Shown here piece after piece: positions 44,376-53,260 of a DNA stretch of 64,000 bases. Source of the DNA: Marinomonas aquimarina (GTDB taxonomy: Bacteria > Pseudomonadota > Gammaproteobacteria > Pseudomonadales > Marinomonadaceae); the NCBI RefSeq assembly GCF_900089755.1, contig NZ_FLOC01000008.1:100326-164325 (forward strand), read 5' to 3'. Within the stretch, counting starts at the first letter, position 1, and each line of letters begins with the position of its first letter. The notes under the pieces are model-generated. The model was not told the DNA's origin. It worked only from the letters and a program-made list of their open reading frames with translations, and made no database searches. Position numbers and translations under genes: made by a program.

Positions 44376-45926
44376 ATGCTGGTGCTATCCAATCTGTCTT
44401 ATGCATTGCCAAATGGTGATGCGCTGTTCTCCAATCTATCTTTTTCTTGTTCCCCGTCTGATCATGTTACGGCGCTAATAGGTCGCAACGGTATAGGCAA
44501 ATCGACCTTACTACGCTGTATTGCCGAGCAGGTATCAGGGGTGTCTGTGTCAGGTACCTTACTGACCTATGAGCAAGCCTCGGCGGAGCATGTATCAGCC
44601 CTGCGTGTCATTGATGCCTTAGGACAGGGGCTATATTTCGATGCTTTATTGCGTGTTGAACAAGGTGTGCCCGAGGAGGCGGATATCGATCTGCTTGAGC
44701 AGCATTGGCAGGTGCGCGAGCTGGCCACAGCTTGGTTAGACGACGCTCATCTGTCATTGGACTTGCAGCAGCCCCTGCATACTCTAAGTGGCGGGCAGCG
44801 CACCAAGGTACGTTTGATTGGCTTATTTCAGCAACAACCAGACGTCCTGCTGCTCGATGAGCCCAGTAATCACCTCGACAAAGCCTCCACCCAGTGGCTC
44901 ATAAAACAGCTACAACATACCAACAGCACCGTGCTGTTAGTCAGTCATGACGCCACCTTGCTAAACAGTGTGAAACACTTCTTGGTATTGGATGAGCAAG
45001 GGGTCACGCCACATCAGATGGACTTTGGAAGCCTTAGAGCCCTGCTCGAAAAGCAGCGACAGGACACGCAAAAGGCCATCAGCCACGCCAAAGCACAATT
45101 GAAAAAAGAGCAGCGCGAGCAACAGGCTCGCGAGCTGAAGGCGGAACAACGACAGCGCCAAGGTGAAGCAGAACGCCAATCGGGTAGCCAGTCCAAGCTG
45201 CTATTGGACCGCAAGAAGAACAAAGCTCAGGCACAAACTGGTGCGCAAAAGCGCGTTGCCGAACAGCGCAGCCAAGCCCTACAGGTCCATCTACGCCAAC
45301 AGCAAAGTCAGCAAACACAGGTATCAAAGCTACAGCTATCACTCGCAGGGCAAACAAAAGGCCAGCGGCGAGTTCTGGATATTTTTCAAGGCGTCTTGCC
45401 CTATGGTGATGCAACGCCGATCACCATCTCGCTTGAACGGGGGGAGCGTTTGCGTTTGGAAGGTGCGAATGGCAGCGGTAAATCCACCTTAATTCAGTGC
45501 ATTCTTGGACAACAGCCCTTGCTAGCGGGTGAGTTAAAACAGCACACTGAAGCCCTCTACCTGGATCAGCATTTGAGCTTATTAGATCAATATACATCAC
45601 CGTTGGCATTGCTACAGGAGCAGCTGCCAAGGTTCGACCTAAGCACTTTGCGTACCTTACTTGGCAGCATTGGCTTACGAGCCGATCGCGTGTTTCTACC
45701 CTGCTCACACCTCAGTGGCGGTGAGCGCATGAAGGTGGCTTTGCTCTTGATCAGCCAGTTACCCAGTGAGGGGCTATTGATCCTCGATGAAACCGATAAC
45801 CACCTCGATCTCGATAGCCAAGCGCAGTTAGCCGCTGCTCTAGAACACTATCAAGGTGCGCTGATCTTCGTGACGCATCAAGATCATTGGCTCAGAGCAG
45901 ACCTGGTGCTGACGCTTGCTGGCTAA
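44376..45926 (+). CDS. ABC-F family ATPase
   Basis: Soluble protein of 516 residues with two ABC domains and no membrane segment. Domain 1 has GRNGIGKSTLLRC, LSGGQRTKVRL and VLLLDEPSNHLD. Domain 2 has GANGSGKSTLIQC, LSGGERMKVAL and LLILDETDNHLD. The linker (about 215-325) is highly charged and Gln-rich, as in translation-factor ABC-F proteins that act at the ribosomal E site. Role could be ribosome rescue or antibiotic protection. It overlaps the 3' end of the convergent GGDEF-EAL gene by 35 bp. Confidence 0.92.
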   Translation: MLVLSNLSYALPNGDALFSNLSFSCSPSDHVTALIGRNGIGKSTLLRCIAEQVSGVSVSGTLLTYEQASAEHVSALRVIDALGQGLYFDALLRVEQGVPEEADIDLLEQHWQVRELATAWLDDAHLSLDLQQPLHTLSGGQRTKVRLIGLFQQQPDVLLLDEPSNHLDKASTQWLIKQLQHTNSTVLLVSHDATLLNSVKHFLVLDEQGVTPHQMDFGSLRALLEKQRQDTQKAISHAKAQLKKEQREQQARELKAEQRQRQGEAERQSGSQSKLLLDRKKNKAQAQTGAQKRVAEQRSQALQVHLRQQQSQQTQVSKLQLSLAGQTKGQRRVLDIFQGVLPYGDATPITISLERGERLRLEGANGSGKSTLIQCILGQQPLLAGELKQHTEALYLDQHLSLLDQYTSPLALLQEQLPRFDLSTLRTLLGSIGLRADRVFLPCSHLSGGERMKVALLLISQLPSEGLLILDETDNHLDLDSQAQLAAALEHYQGALIFVTHQDHWLRADLVLTLAG

Positions 45927-48747
45927 TCGTTTGCGCTCGCCACTGCGCCACCCATTGAGGCACGTCGGCAGCAGGCATAGGGCGAGCAATGGCGTAGCCT
46001 TGCGCGTATTCACAGCCCAATTCAAGCAAGACATCAGCGTAGGCCATGTCTTCGACGCCCTCGGCGATGACTTTTTTATGAAAAGATTTGGCCAATCCAA
46101 TAATGCCTTCCAAGATGAGGCGATCGTCGTTTTCATCGCTCATGTTTTTGACAAAGCTTTGGTCAATTTTGAGCGTTTTTGCCGGGATATCTCTTAAATA
46201 GGACAAACTTGAGTAGCCAGTACCAAAGTCATCAATGGAGAATTCAATGCCGAGGTCGTCACAGTGATGAATGATCAGCTGTGCTTGCTCCATGTTTTCT
46301 AGGGCGCTGGTTTCCAATACTTCAAATTCTAGATATTTTGGCGGTACTGTCGGATATTCGATGAGCACTTCTTCCAAAGAATCAATAAAGTTCTTTTGTT
46401 GCAAGTGAATGGCAGAGACATTGACGCTGATGGGTAAATGTAAGCCATGCTGTTGCCAAATAAAAAGCTGCTCAAGCGCCTGTCGAATCGTCCATTCGCC
46501 AATTTCCACCATCAGTAAATTGCCTTCAATATCCGGTAGGAAGCGCCCTGGTAATAGCACGCCTTGCTCAGGGTGATGCCAACGAATCAGCGCCTCAAAC
46601 CCAACCACTTCTAAGCTTCTAAGATTTACTTTAGGTTGGTAATACAACTCGAATTCATCGGCCGCCAGAGCCTCGGACAGACGTGTGACATTTTCATGGA
46701 AACCGCGAATTGAGCGATCTTGTTCTGGGTCGAAGAAGCGACACAGGTTCTTACCCGCCACCTTAGCACTGTACATGGCTTGGTCAGCCTGACGAATCAG
46801 CTGATCCGCATCCATGTCATCATTTTCGGGGTAAATGGCCACCCCGATACTAGACGTCACTTGCACAAGGCGCCCGTTTAAATCCACTGGCTCGGCAATG
46901 CTCTCTAGCAAGGTGTGAATGACTTTTTCCAACACATTATCTTTCGTTGCATCCGGTAAAATAAGAATAAATTCATCCCCACCAATGCGAGCAAACGTGT
47001 CTTCCCTTCTCAATAATGATGTGATGGTCGTCGCCAAATACACCAGTAACTGGTCCCCTACTTCATGACCAAAGGAATCGTTCACTTCTTTAAAGCCATC
47101 TAGATCTAGGAACAGCAGGGCCAGCTTTTCATTGCGACTTTTCGCCCGAGACATGGCCACACGCAAACGATCACGGAACAAGAAGCGGTTTGGCAGCCCG
47201 GTCAGACTGTCATAATGGGCAATACGCTCTAACTGGTATTCATGCTCTTTGAGAGAGGTAATATCAGAGAACAACGCCACATAGTGGCTCAACTCACCAA
47301 AACTGTCTGTTACTGCACTGATGGTGATCAGTTCGGGGTAGATGTCACCATTTTTACGTTTGTTCCAAACTTCACCACTCCAGCACCCTTCTGTTTTTAA
47401 GGTCTGCCACAGTTGGTCATAGAAACTCTTATCGTGACGGCCTGATTTTAAGATGCTCGGCTGCTGACCAATGACCTCATCGCGCTGGTAACCAGTAATG
47501 CGAGTAAAGGCATCGTTCACATCCACGATTTGACCGGCCACATTGGAGATCAAAATCCCTTCGTGAACTTGCTGATAAACACTCGCCGCCAGTGCCAGCT
47601 CCACTTCACTCTGTTTGCGAACAGTGATGTCTTGGTGCGTGCCAAACATATCAATCGGCTCGCCCTGATCGTTCCATTGAAACACTTGGCCACGATCCAG
47701 CACCCAGACCCAATGGCCATCTTTATGGCGCATACGTGCTTCGCATTCGTAGTAATCTGTCTCACCGTTGAAATAAGCCTTGAGGGCTTTTTCAGACAGT
47801 TTGGCGTCTTCAGGGTGTGCCAAGGACACCCAAGTATCAATGGAAATGGGGTGTAACTCTTCCAAGGTGTAGCCAACCATACTGGCCCAGCGTTCGTTAA
47901 AGCGAGTTTGTCCGGTTGGAATGTTCCAATACCAAGTGCCTGTGCGAGTACCATTGATGACGTTTTCTAATTCCAAACGCTCCTGCTTGAGCCTGTCTTG
48001 AGCAATCGTGATCGCATTGACCATATCACGCACCGTATTGGATAAGTCGTCAATTTCACGATAATTCGACTCGGGCATGGGCGCGCGCGGGATGCCATCT
48101 TCATTACAATCAGCGATCACCTGGGTGAAATGGCTCAAGGGATAAATGAGAAGCTTTTGCAGCAAAAAATACAGGAGGGTTAACAGCAAAAATAGTAACG
48201 CTACCGTAATGACGGCTGTGTTAACTACCAACGCTTCAATGCTGCGCTCAAGCGTCCTTGCGCCGACATAAACAAATAATCGTCCAATCAGCTCCCCGTT
48301 GCTCGAGCGGATCTCAGTGGCTTTACTGTGATAGGCGTTTTCAAGCAGCGCTTGATCTTCTGGCTGAGTGGATGAGTAGGGGCGGCTATTACCCGCTGCA
48401 TCGATGATGCGGCCTGTGACAAAGTGCTCTTCGCCAACGATCTCAGCCATATTGAAATCCTCCACTAAGATCGCCGACAAGGCATAGTGGTTAGGCGTTA
48501 AGATCTCACTTTGCACCAATTTCTGGTATTCGTTTATTTGGTACGACTCCATGAAAGAAGCGAGCGTTTGGCTTAACCGGCCAGCACTTTCTTCCGCTTG
48601 CCCAATAATTTCTAGCTCTAGCTGCTCTTTTTGGATTTTGTAGAAGTAAAACGAGTTAGCGATAAACACTAAAGACACCAGTAACATGATGGCGCTGCTG
48701 ACGACCGTGAAGAGCGACTTTTTCTTACTGGATGACTGAAGGCTCAT
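45892..48747 (-). CDS. Membrane PAS-PAS-GGDEF-EAL dual c-di-GMP enzyme
   Basis: Protein of about 951 residues: N-terminal membrane segment, a periplasmic sensor (about 40-180), a second membrane segment (about 183-210), a HAMP-like linker, two PAS domains (about 260-500), GGDEF and EAL. The GGDEF signature is intact (FARIGGDEFILIL) with an RRED inhibitory site just before it. The EAL domain is also intact (FEALIRWHHPEQG, NVSAIHLQ, DDFGTGYSSLSYL, KIDQSF, AEGVED). Either activity could dominate. It begins within 10 bp of the end of the binding-protein gene, so the two form an operon. A TTG at 48753 lies at a better distance from GAGGAG than the ATG at 48747. Confidence 0.94.
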   Translation of the reverse strand: MSLQSSSKKKSLFTVVSSAIMLLVSLVFIANSFYFYKIQKEQLELEIIGQAEESAGRLSQTLASFMESYQINEYQKLVQSEILTPNHYALSAILVEDFNMAEIVGEEHFVTGRIIDAAGNSRPYSSTQPEDQALLENAYHSKATEIRSSNGELIGRLFVYVGARTLERSIEALVVNTAVITVALLFLLLTLLYFLLQKLLIYPLSHFTQVIADCNEDGIPRAPMPESNYREIDDLSNTVRDMVNAITIAQDRLKQERLELENVINGTRTGTWYWNIPTGQTRFNERWASMVGYTLEELHPISIDTWVSLAHPEDAKLSEKALKAYFNGETDYYECEARMRHKDGHWVWVLDRGQVFQWNDQGEPIDMFGTHQDITVRKQSEVELALAASVYQQVHEGILISNVAGQIVDVNDAFTRITGYQRDEVIGQQPSILKSGRHDKSFYDQLWQTLKTEGCWSGEVWNKRKNGDIYPELITISAVTDSFGELSHYVALFSDITSLKEHEYQLERIAHYDSLTGLPNRFLFRDRLRVAMSRAKSRNEKLALLFLDLDGFKEVNDSFGHEVGDQLLVYLATTITSLLRREDTFARIGGDEFILILPDATKDNVLEKVIHTLLESIAEPVDLNGRLVQVTSSIGVAIYPENDDMDADQLIRQADQAMYSAKVAGKNLCRFFDPEQDRSIRGFHENVTRLSEALAADEFELYYQPKVNLRSLEVVGFEALIRWHHPEQGVLLPGRFLPDIEGNLLMVEIGEWTIRQALEQLFIWQQHGLHLPISVNVSAIHLQQKNFIDSLEEVLIEYPTVPPKYLEFEVLETSALENMEQAQLIIHHCDDLGIEFSIDDFGTGYSSLSYLRDIPAKTLKIDQSFVKNMSDENDDRLILEGIIGLAKSFHKKVIAEGVEDMAYADVLLELGCEYAQGYAIARPMPAADVPQWVAQWRAQTISQQASAPGLL

Positions 48748-48756
48748 GGGCAACGG

Positions 48757-49728
48757 CTACTCCTCACTGGAAAGAATACCAAGGACATTGCGCTGGATAG
48801 TGGGTAACAGCTGCTCTAGGTTTTGCTTTGACACGGCCAAGACATCTAACTGCTGCGTTTTGTCCACTGGCTCACCTTGCCAATACTGATGCAAGGTATC
48901 CACCGCTCTGCTGCCCATTAAAAACGGCTGCTGCATCCCTGCCGCCACTAATGTTTGTTGACGAATCATGTCACTAAACTCCGGTTCGGCATCAAAACAG
49001 ATCAACAAGATCTGACCTGCTTTTCCCATGTCACGAATGGCATCCAAGGCGGCTTGATAACGGTCTGAGCCTTGCAACCACAAGGCTTTCATATCTTCGT
49101 TTTCGACGATCAGTTGTTCGGTGAAGCGATAGGTTTCTTGATAAGAAAAGTCCACTTGTTGGCGGATATCAGACGCTTTGATATCGGCTTCTGCCAAGGC
49201 CTTGAGAAAGCCATCGGTACGCAGTTGACCATTTTTACGTTGTTGTGGGATGGCAATAATGCCGACACTGCCCTGATGAGAAGGCGTTGCTGTCATCGCC
49301 TTAGCGAGCACTTGCCCTAATTGATAGGCACCATCGAAGTTGTTCGACTCGATATAGGAAAGATACTCGCCGCCCTGCGTGCCGATATCGGCAATCACTA
49401 CTGGGATGCTCGCTTGGGCAGCAAAATCTAATACCGTCACGGCGGCAGAGGAATTGGTTGGAGATAAGACAATGCCGTCGACACCAGAACGAGACGCCGC
49501 GACAATATTCTGTAACTCGGTTTTGGCGCTGTTCTGTGCGGAATAGACCTGAATATCATAGCCAAGTTGTTGTGCTTCAAACTGCACACCACGCCACATA
49601 ATGTCCCAAAAAGGAATACGAAGATCAGAGACTAAATAAGCAATCTTTTTGTCTGCGGCACTTATGTTCACTGATAACAGCGCAATCAACAAGCTTGCAA
49701 ACACGCTTTTGCCTACTTGATACCACAT
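48757..49728 (-). CDS. Periplasmic sugar-type binding protein coupled to a c-di-GMP enzyme
   Basis: Protein of 323 residues with a signal peptide (cleavage near ISA-AD) and the Peripl_BP_4/ribose-binding fold: KKIAYLVSDLRIPFWDIMWRG, SGVDGIVLSPTNSSA, IPVVIADIGTQGG and LWLQGSDRYQAALDAI. No ABC ATPase or permease gene is near; instead the next gene, a few base pairs on, is the membrane GGDEF-EAL protein. It is therefore more likely a ligand-sensing partner (TorT/LuxP-like logic) than a transport component. The ligand is unknown. Confidence 0.88.
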   Translation of the reverse strand: MWYQVGKSVFASLLIALLSVNISAADKKIAYLVSDLRIPFWDIMWRGVQFEAQQLGYDIQVYSAQNSAKTELQNIVAASRSGVDGIVLSPTNSSAAVTVLDFAAQASIPVVIADIGTQGGEYLSYIESNNFDGAYQLGQVLAKAMTATPSHQGSVGIIAIPQQRKNGQLRTDGFLKALAEADIKASDIRQQVDFSYQETYRFTEQLIVENEDMKALWLQGSDRYQAALDAIRDMGKAGQILLICFDAEPEFSDMIRQQTLVAAGMQQPFLMGSRAVDTLHQYWQGEPVDKTQQLDVLAVSKQNLEQLLPTIQRNVLGILSSEE

Positions 49729-49928
49729 ACTCTACTCCCTGACACTTCATTAGACTTTATTCATATAGGAACATAAAAATAAGCAATTTTTATAATCTAA
49801 TCTGCGAAAACATCAAATTACATGATATTTGGCAGTAAAACATGTGTCATTTCGTAGCAGAACGGTAACGAAAGTTAACGATGCAAAGAGTTCAACCAAT
49901 TGATCAAATTAGTTTTTTTAACAACGTT

Positions 49929-50030
49929 TTATGATTGAGCACCTAAAGAGTCCACCATTTTATAGCCGTTCGTCCCTGAGGTTTTCGCGCTGTACATGTA
50001 CAGTGCCTCATCCACAGAGCGTAGAGCCAT
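49929..50030 (-). pseudogene. Remnant of a GGDEF domain C-terminus
   Basis: The segment ALRSVDEALYMYSAKTSGTN then GYKMVDS resembles the last helix and strand of GGDEF domains (ADEALYxAKxxGRNxV), with a two-residue insertion. The catalytic core is absent upstream. The remainder of 49729-50190 is A/T-rich and shows no other gene. It is interpreted as the decayed tail of a deleted cyclase gene. Confidence 0.45.
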
Positions 50031-50190
50031 GCGATGCTCTTTAGCGCTATGTCGTACGCCCCCTGCATCTGACATCGGTTTTTCGTGTAAAAATGATCGA
50101 ATATAAGACTTGGGCAGTATTACTAACGAGAAGCATCGCAAACGCACTACATGCTAAAGTAACCATTTTTTCTATAACGTGAGGACCACC

Positions 50191-50625
50191 ATGTTACGAC
50201 AACTCATTCTCACCACAGTGCTGGCATCTATTACAAGCGTCGCACATTCAGCGGAGCACAGGGTTCAAATGCTCAACCAAAACGAATGGGGCAGCATGGC
50301 CTTTTCACCGAGCTTTCTACAAGTAGAAGTTGGCGACACCGTCACATTTGAGCCAACCGACCCTGGCCACAATGCCGCCACCATTAATTACATGATGCCG
50401 TGGCAAGCCAACCGCTACCGTGGCGAGATCGGCAAACCGATCACCATGACCATCACGGAAAGCGGATTTTATGGCATAGTATGCACACCGCATATTACCA
50501 TGGGCATGGTCATGATCATCCAGGCAGGCGCAGGTGATATCTCAGAGTTTAAGATTCCCAAAACGCTGCCCAAGCAAGCCAAGCTGCGCTTTAATGCAAT
50601 AAAAGAGTATGTGGTCAGCCAATAA
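50191..50625 (+). CDS. Pseudoazurin-type blue copper protein
   Basis: Periplasmic cupredoxin of 144 residues with a Sec signal peptide (cleavage near AHS-AE). The type 1 copper ligands are His60 (DPGHNA), Cys98 and His101 (GIVCTPHI) and Met106, at the spacing of pseudoazurins. Such proteins shuttle electrons to nitrite or other periplasmic reductases. GAGGACC precedes the ATG at 50191; the GTG at 50179 lies on the ribosome binding site. No denitrification genes are seen here, so the partner is open. Confidence 0.92.
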   Translation: MLRQLILTTVLASITSVAHSAEHRVQMLNQNEWGSMAFSPSFLQVEVGDTVTFEPTDPGHNAATINYMMPWQANRYRGEIGKPITMTITESGFYGIVCTPHITMGMVMIIQAGAGDISEFKIPKTLPKQAKLRFNAIKEYVVSQ

Positions 50626-50654
50626 AGCGCATCATTAATGGTAAAGGTAAGATT

Positions 50655-51281
50655 ATGGCCGAGGAATCTTTTGCACAGTTACAGAGTGCCATTCTTAATT
50701 GCCAGCAATGTGCTGCAGCACTTCCCTTACCTCCTAAACCCATTCTTCAGATACATCCTGAAGCACGCCTACTGATTGCTGGACAAGCGCCGGGGCGAAA
50801 AGCGCACCACGCCGGTCGGCCATTTGATGATCCAAGCGGCGATCGTCTACGCCAGTGGCTAGGGCTCGGCAAAAGCGATTTCTACGATGCTTCAAAAGTC
50901 GCCATCGTGCCGATGGGATTTTGTTTCCCCGGAAATAGTTTTTTCAAAAGCGGAGCCAAAGCAGGTCAAATATCTGGCGATCTCGCGCCCAGACCGGAAT
51001 GCGCTGCCACATGGCACGAACGTTTGCTCAATCAGTTAAACCAGATAGAGTTAACCATAGTGTTGGGCAGTCATGCACAAGCCTATTATATGAATCACTC
51101 TGGCACGGTCACAGAGCAAGTCAAAAGATGGGCCTATTGGCTCGAGCAAGGCAAAATAGCGCTGCCGCATCCCAGTCCAAGGAATAACCGTTGGCTGACA
51201 CAAAACCCTTGGTTTGAAAGCGAAGTATTACCCATATTGAAAGATAAAGTATCGCGCACACTCCATTTTGCTCATCAGTGA
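50655..51281 (+). CDS. Uracil-DNA glycosylase superfamily protein
   Basis: Protein of 208 residues of the UDG superfamily, compact family with CxxC near the N-terminus (CQQCAA), the active-site region LIAGQAPGRKAHHAGRPFDD, DRLRQWLGL, and the late motif LPHPSPRNN. The catalytic details differ from classic Ung, so activity (uracil removal or another base) is uncertain. It starts 29 bp after the pseudoazurin gene. Confidence 0.82.
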   Translation: MAEESFAQLQSAILNCQQCAAALPLPPKPILQIHPEARLLIAGQAPGRKAHHAGRPFDDPSGDRLRQWLGLGKSDFYDASKVAIVPMGFCFPGNSFFKSGAKAGQISGDLAPRPECAATWHERLLNQLNQIELTIVLGSHAQAYYMNHSGTVTEQVKRWAYWLEQGKIALPHPSPRNNRWLTQNPWFESEVLPILKDKVSRTLHFAHQ

Positions 51282-51348
51282 GCTAACCTGTGCGATACCT
51301 CAACATTTGATTCTGATTGTTCACCTTAGCAAGGAGTAAAGGGAAACC

Positions 51349-52155
51349 ATGACAGCTACACAGCACACAACCATTGGCATTATTGGCGGTCTAGGTTGGC
51401 TTGGATCGGCACTCATGAATGCGGCCCTTGATCACCCGCCCCTAGAGCAAGTTCGCTTTGTTGTCTCTTCCCGACGCCCTGCCCCCCAAGGTCTACCTGA
51501 GCGTGTGTCTTTCACCCATGATAATCAGACCTTGGTGGATGCCAGTGATCTGATAGTACTGTCTATTCGCCCACAAGATTGGGCCGAGCTAGCGTTGGAC
51601 ATGACGGGCAAGACGCTCATTTCCTTTATGGCTGGTGTCCCTAGCAATGACTTACAGGCACGCCATACACCTAGCCACCTGATTCGCGCACTACCCAACG
51701 GAGCTTGCTCGGTAAAGCAATCCTATACCCCTTGGTATGCCAACAAAGAGCTGGATCCTGCGCTTGAATGCTTGATTCGCAATTTACTCGAAAGCTTTGG
51801 CTACCAAGACCGCTATGAAACCGAGGATCACATTGATGTCCTCACCGCCATTTCTGGCGCTGGGCCGGGCTACCCTGCTCTACTTGCTCAAGCACTAGAA
51901 CAATCTGCCATCGGGCTGGGCCTGCCAGCAGACAAAGCTAGACGAGCGGTTAACGCGACTCTTAAAGGAAGCGGCCATCTGATTGAAGATCTGACCCAAT
52001 CACCAGAGCAAACTGTCACCTTACTCGAGTCTTATCAAGGCACCACCGCGGCCGGACTCTCACAGATGAAAGCCTCTGGCTATACACAAATCGTTGAATC
52101 AGGTGTGCGTGCTGCTTACCAAAAAGCGCTGAATTTTCAGAGCAGCGAAGACTAG
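51349..52155 (+). CDS. Pyrroline-5-carboxylate reductase-like protein
   Basis: NAD(P)-dependent reductase of 268 residues with a ProC fold. N-terminal Rossmann motif GIIGGLGWLGSALMN; dimerisation and active-site region AISGAGPGYPALLAQALEQS, then GLPADKARRAVNATLKGSGH. Catalyses the last step of proline synthesis in the family. It may be a second copy or a relative with a different imine substrate, since the nucleotide-binding loop (GGLGWLG) differs from the usual GxGNMA. Confidence 0.85.
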   Translation: MTATQHTTIGIIGGLGWLGSALMNAALDHPPLEQVRFVVSSRRPAPQGLPERVSFTHDNQTLVDASDLIVLSIRPQDWAELALDMTGKTLISFMAGVPSNDLQARHTPSHLIRALPNGACSVKQSYTPWYANKELDPALECLIRNLLESFGYQDRYETEDHIDVLTAISGAGPGYPALLAQALEQSAIGLGLPADKARRAVNATLKGSGHLIEDLTQSPEQTVTLLESYQGTTAAGLSQMKASGYTQIVESGVRAAYQKALNFQSSED

Positions 52156-52412
52156 CTTGTGTACTTGGGGGCTGATGAAAATGCCGTAAAAAAGATCACC
52201 TAATTCTTTCAAGGAAACCGATAAGCTATTGTTTTATATACTTCTTTTTTATTTAAATCAAGATAAAACAGACTCCTTACAAGTACTATACATAAATTTA
52301 CTCTAATAAAACTCCAGCTTCATTAGACTTATAAAAGAAACATGGTTGTACAATCACTCTTACTTATGCAATAAAGCTAATATAGTATTTAAACATTCTT
52401 ACTGGAAAAATT

Positions 52413-53228
52413 ATGCCGTCGCAAAATGGACCAACAAACCAAGCCCCAAAACCGCTCTCTTTGAGTCTGTTGTTAGTTAGCTTTATGGCTCTTGTTTCTA
52501 CTTCCGCTTTTTCAGATACGTTAAGAATCGCCACCGACGAATGGTGCCCTTACGACTGTATCGCCAGTCAAAACCAAGGCAAAGTGGGTTACTTAGGAGA
52601 CTTACTTGTTGAAACCTTGGAAGCAAGAGGACATAAAGTCGAGTTTGTTGAGGTGTCCTACTCTCGCGGGCTGCAGCTGGTTAGAGAAGGCAAACTTGAT
52701 GGCACCATGGCCTGCTTTCGAGAAGAAGCCCCCGATTTTGTTTACCCAGACTTTGCCCTAGGTAAGAGCAACAGCACTTTCTTTAGTCATAAAGACTCGA
52801 ACTGGCGCTACACAGGCAAAGAGTCACTTGAGCAAGCAGAGTTAATTGGCATTATTAAAGGGTATGACTACGTTGACCCCACTGTGATGGATTACTTAAA
52901 TCAAACCCCTGACAACGTTCTGGCCATTACTGGTGAAAAGCCATTAGAAAGATTGCTGGAGATGCTGATCAATGGCCGCTTAACCGCAGTGATTGAAGAC
53001 AAAAGCGTACTGGAATACAAAGCTCAGCAAATGGGCAAAGCCGATCAACTGAAAGTGTCAGGTATCACGGATGTGGTGATTGATGTCTACACTAGTTTTT
53101 CACCACAGAACCCTAACTCCGTTGAATATGCCCAAATAGTGTCCGAGGAAACGCTGAAAATGCGTGAAGATGGACGCTTACAAACACTACTAGATCGTTA
53201 TGGTATTCAAGATTGGCAAGCTCAATAA
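52413..53228 (+). CDS. Periplasmic binding protein paired with a diguanylate cyclase
   Basis: Family 3-type solute-binding protein of 271 residues, signal peptide cleaved near AFS-DT. Mature start LRIATDEWCPYDC; then YLGDLLVETLEARGHKVEFV and YSRGLQLVREGKLDGTMACF. No transport genes are adjacent; the next gene, 33 bp downstream, is a membrane GGDEF protein, so it probably feeds that sensor. It may bind an amino acid or related compound. The 257 bp upstream are very A/T-rich and must contain the promoter. Confidence 0.85.
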   Translation: MPSQNGPTNQAPKPLSLSLLLVSFMALVSTSAFSDTLRIATDEWCPYDCIASQNQGKVGYLGDLLVETLEARGHKVEFVEVSYSRGLQLVREGKLDGTMACFREEAPDFVYPDFALGKSNSTFFSHKDSNWRYTGKESLEQAELIGIIKGYDYVDPTVMDYLNQTPDNVLAITGEKPLERLLEMLINGRLTAVIEDKSVLEYKAQQMGKADQLKVSGITDVVIDVYTSFSPQNPNSVEYAQIVSEETLKMREDGRLQTLLDRYGIQDWQAQ

Positions 53229-53260
53229 ACCGCCCACATAAAACAGCCAAGGCTTGTTAA

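Noticed and set aside
44203..44478. Frame spanning the LysR-ABC-F junction
   Set aside because: It runs through the ABC-F start codon in another frame and lacks a ribosome binding site.
45014..45414. Leu/Cys-rich minus-strand frames opposite the ABC-F linker
   Set aside because: They are the antisense of a Gln/Lys/Arg-rich linker, which creates false hydrophobic frames.
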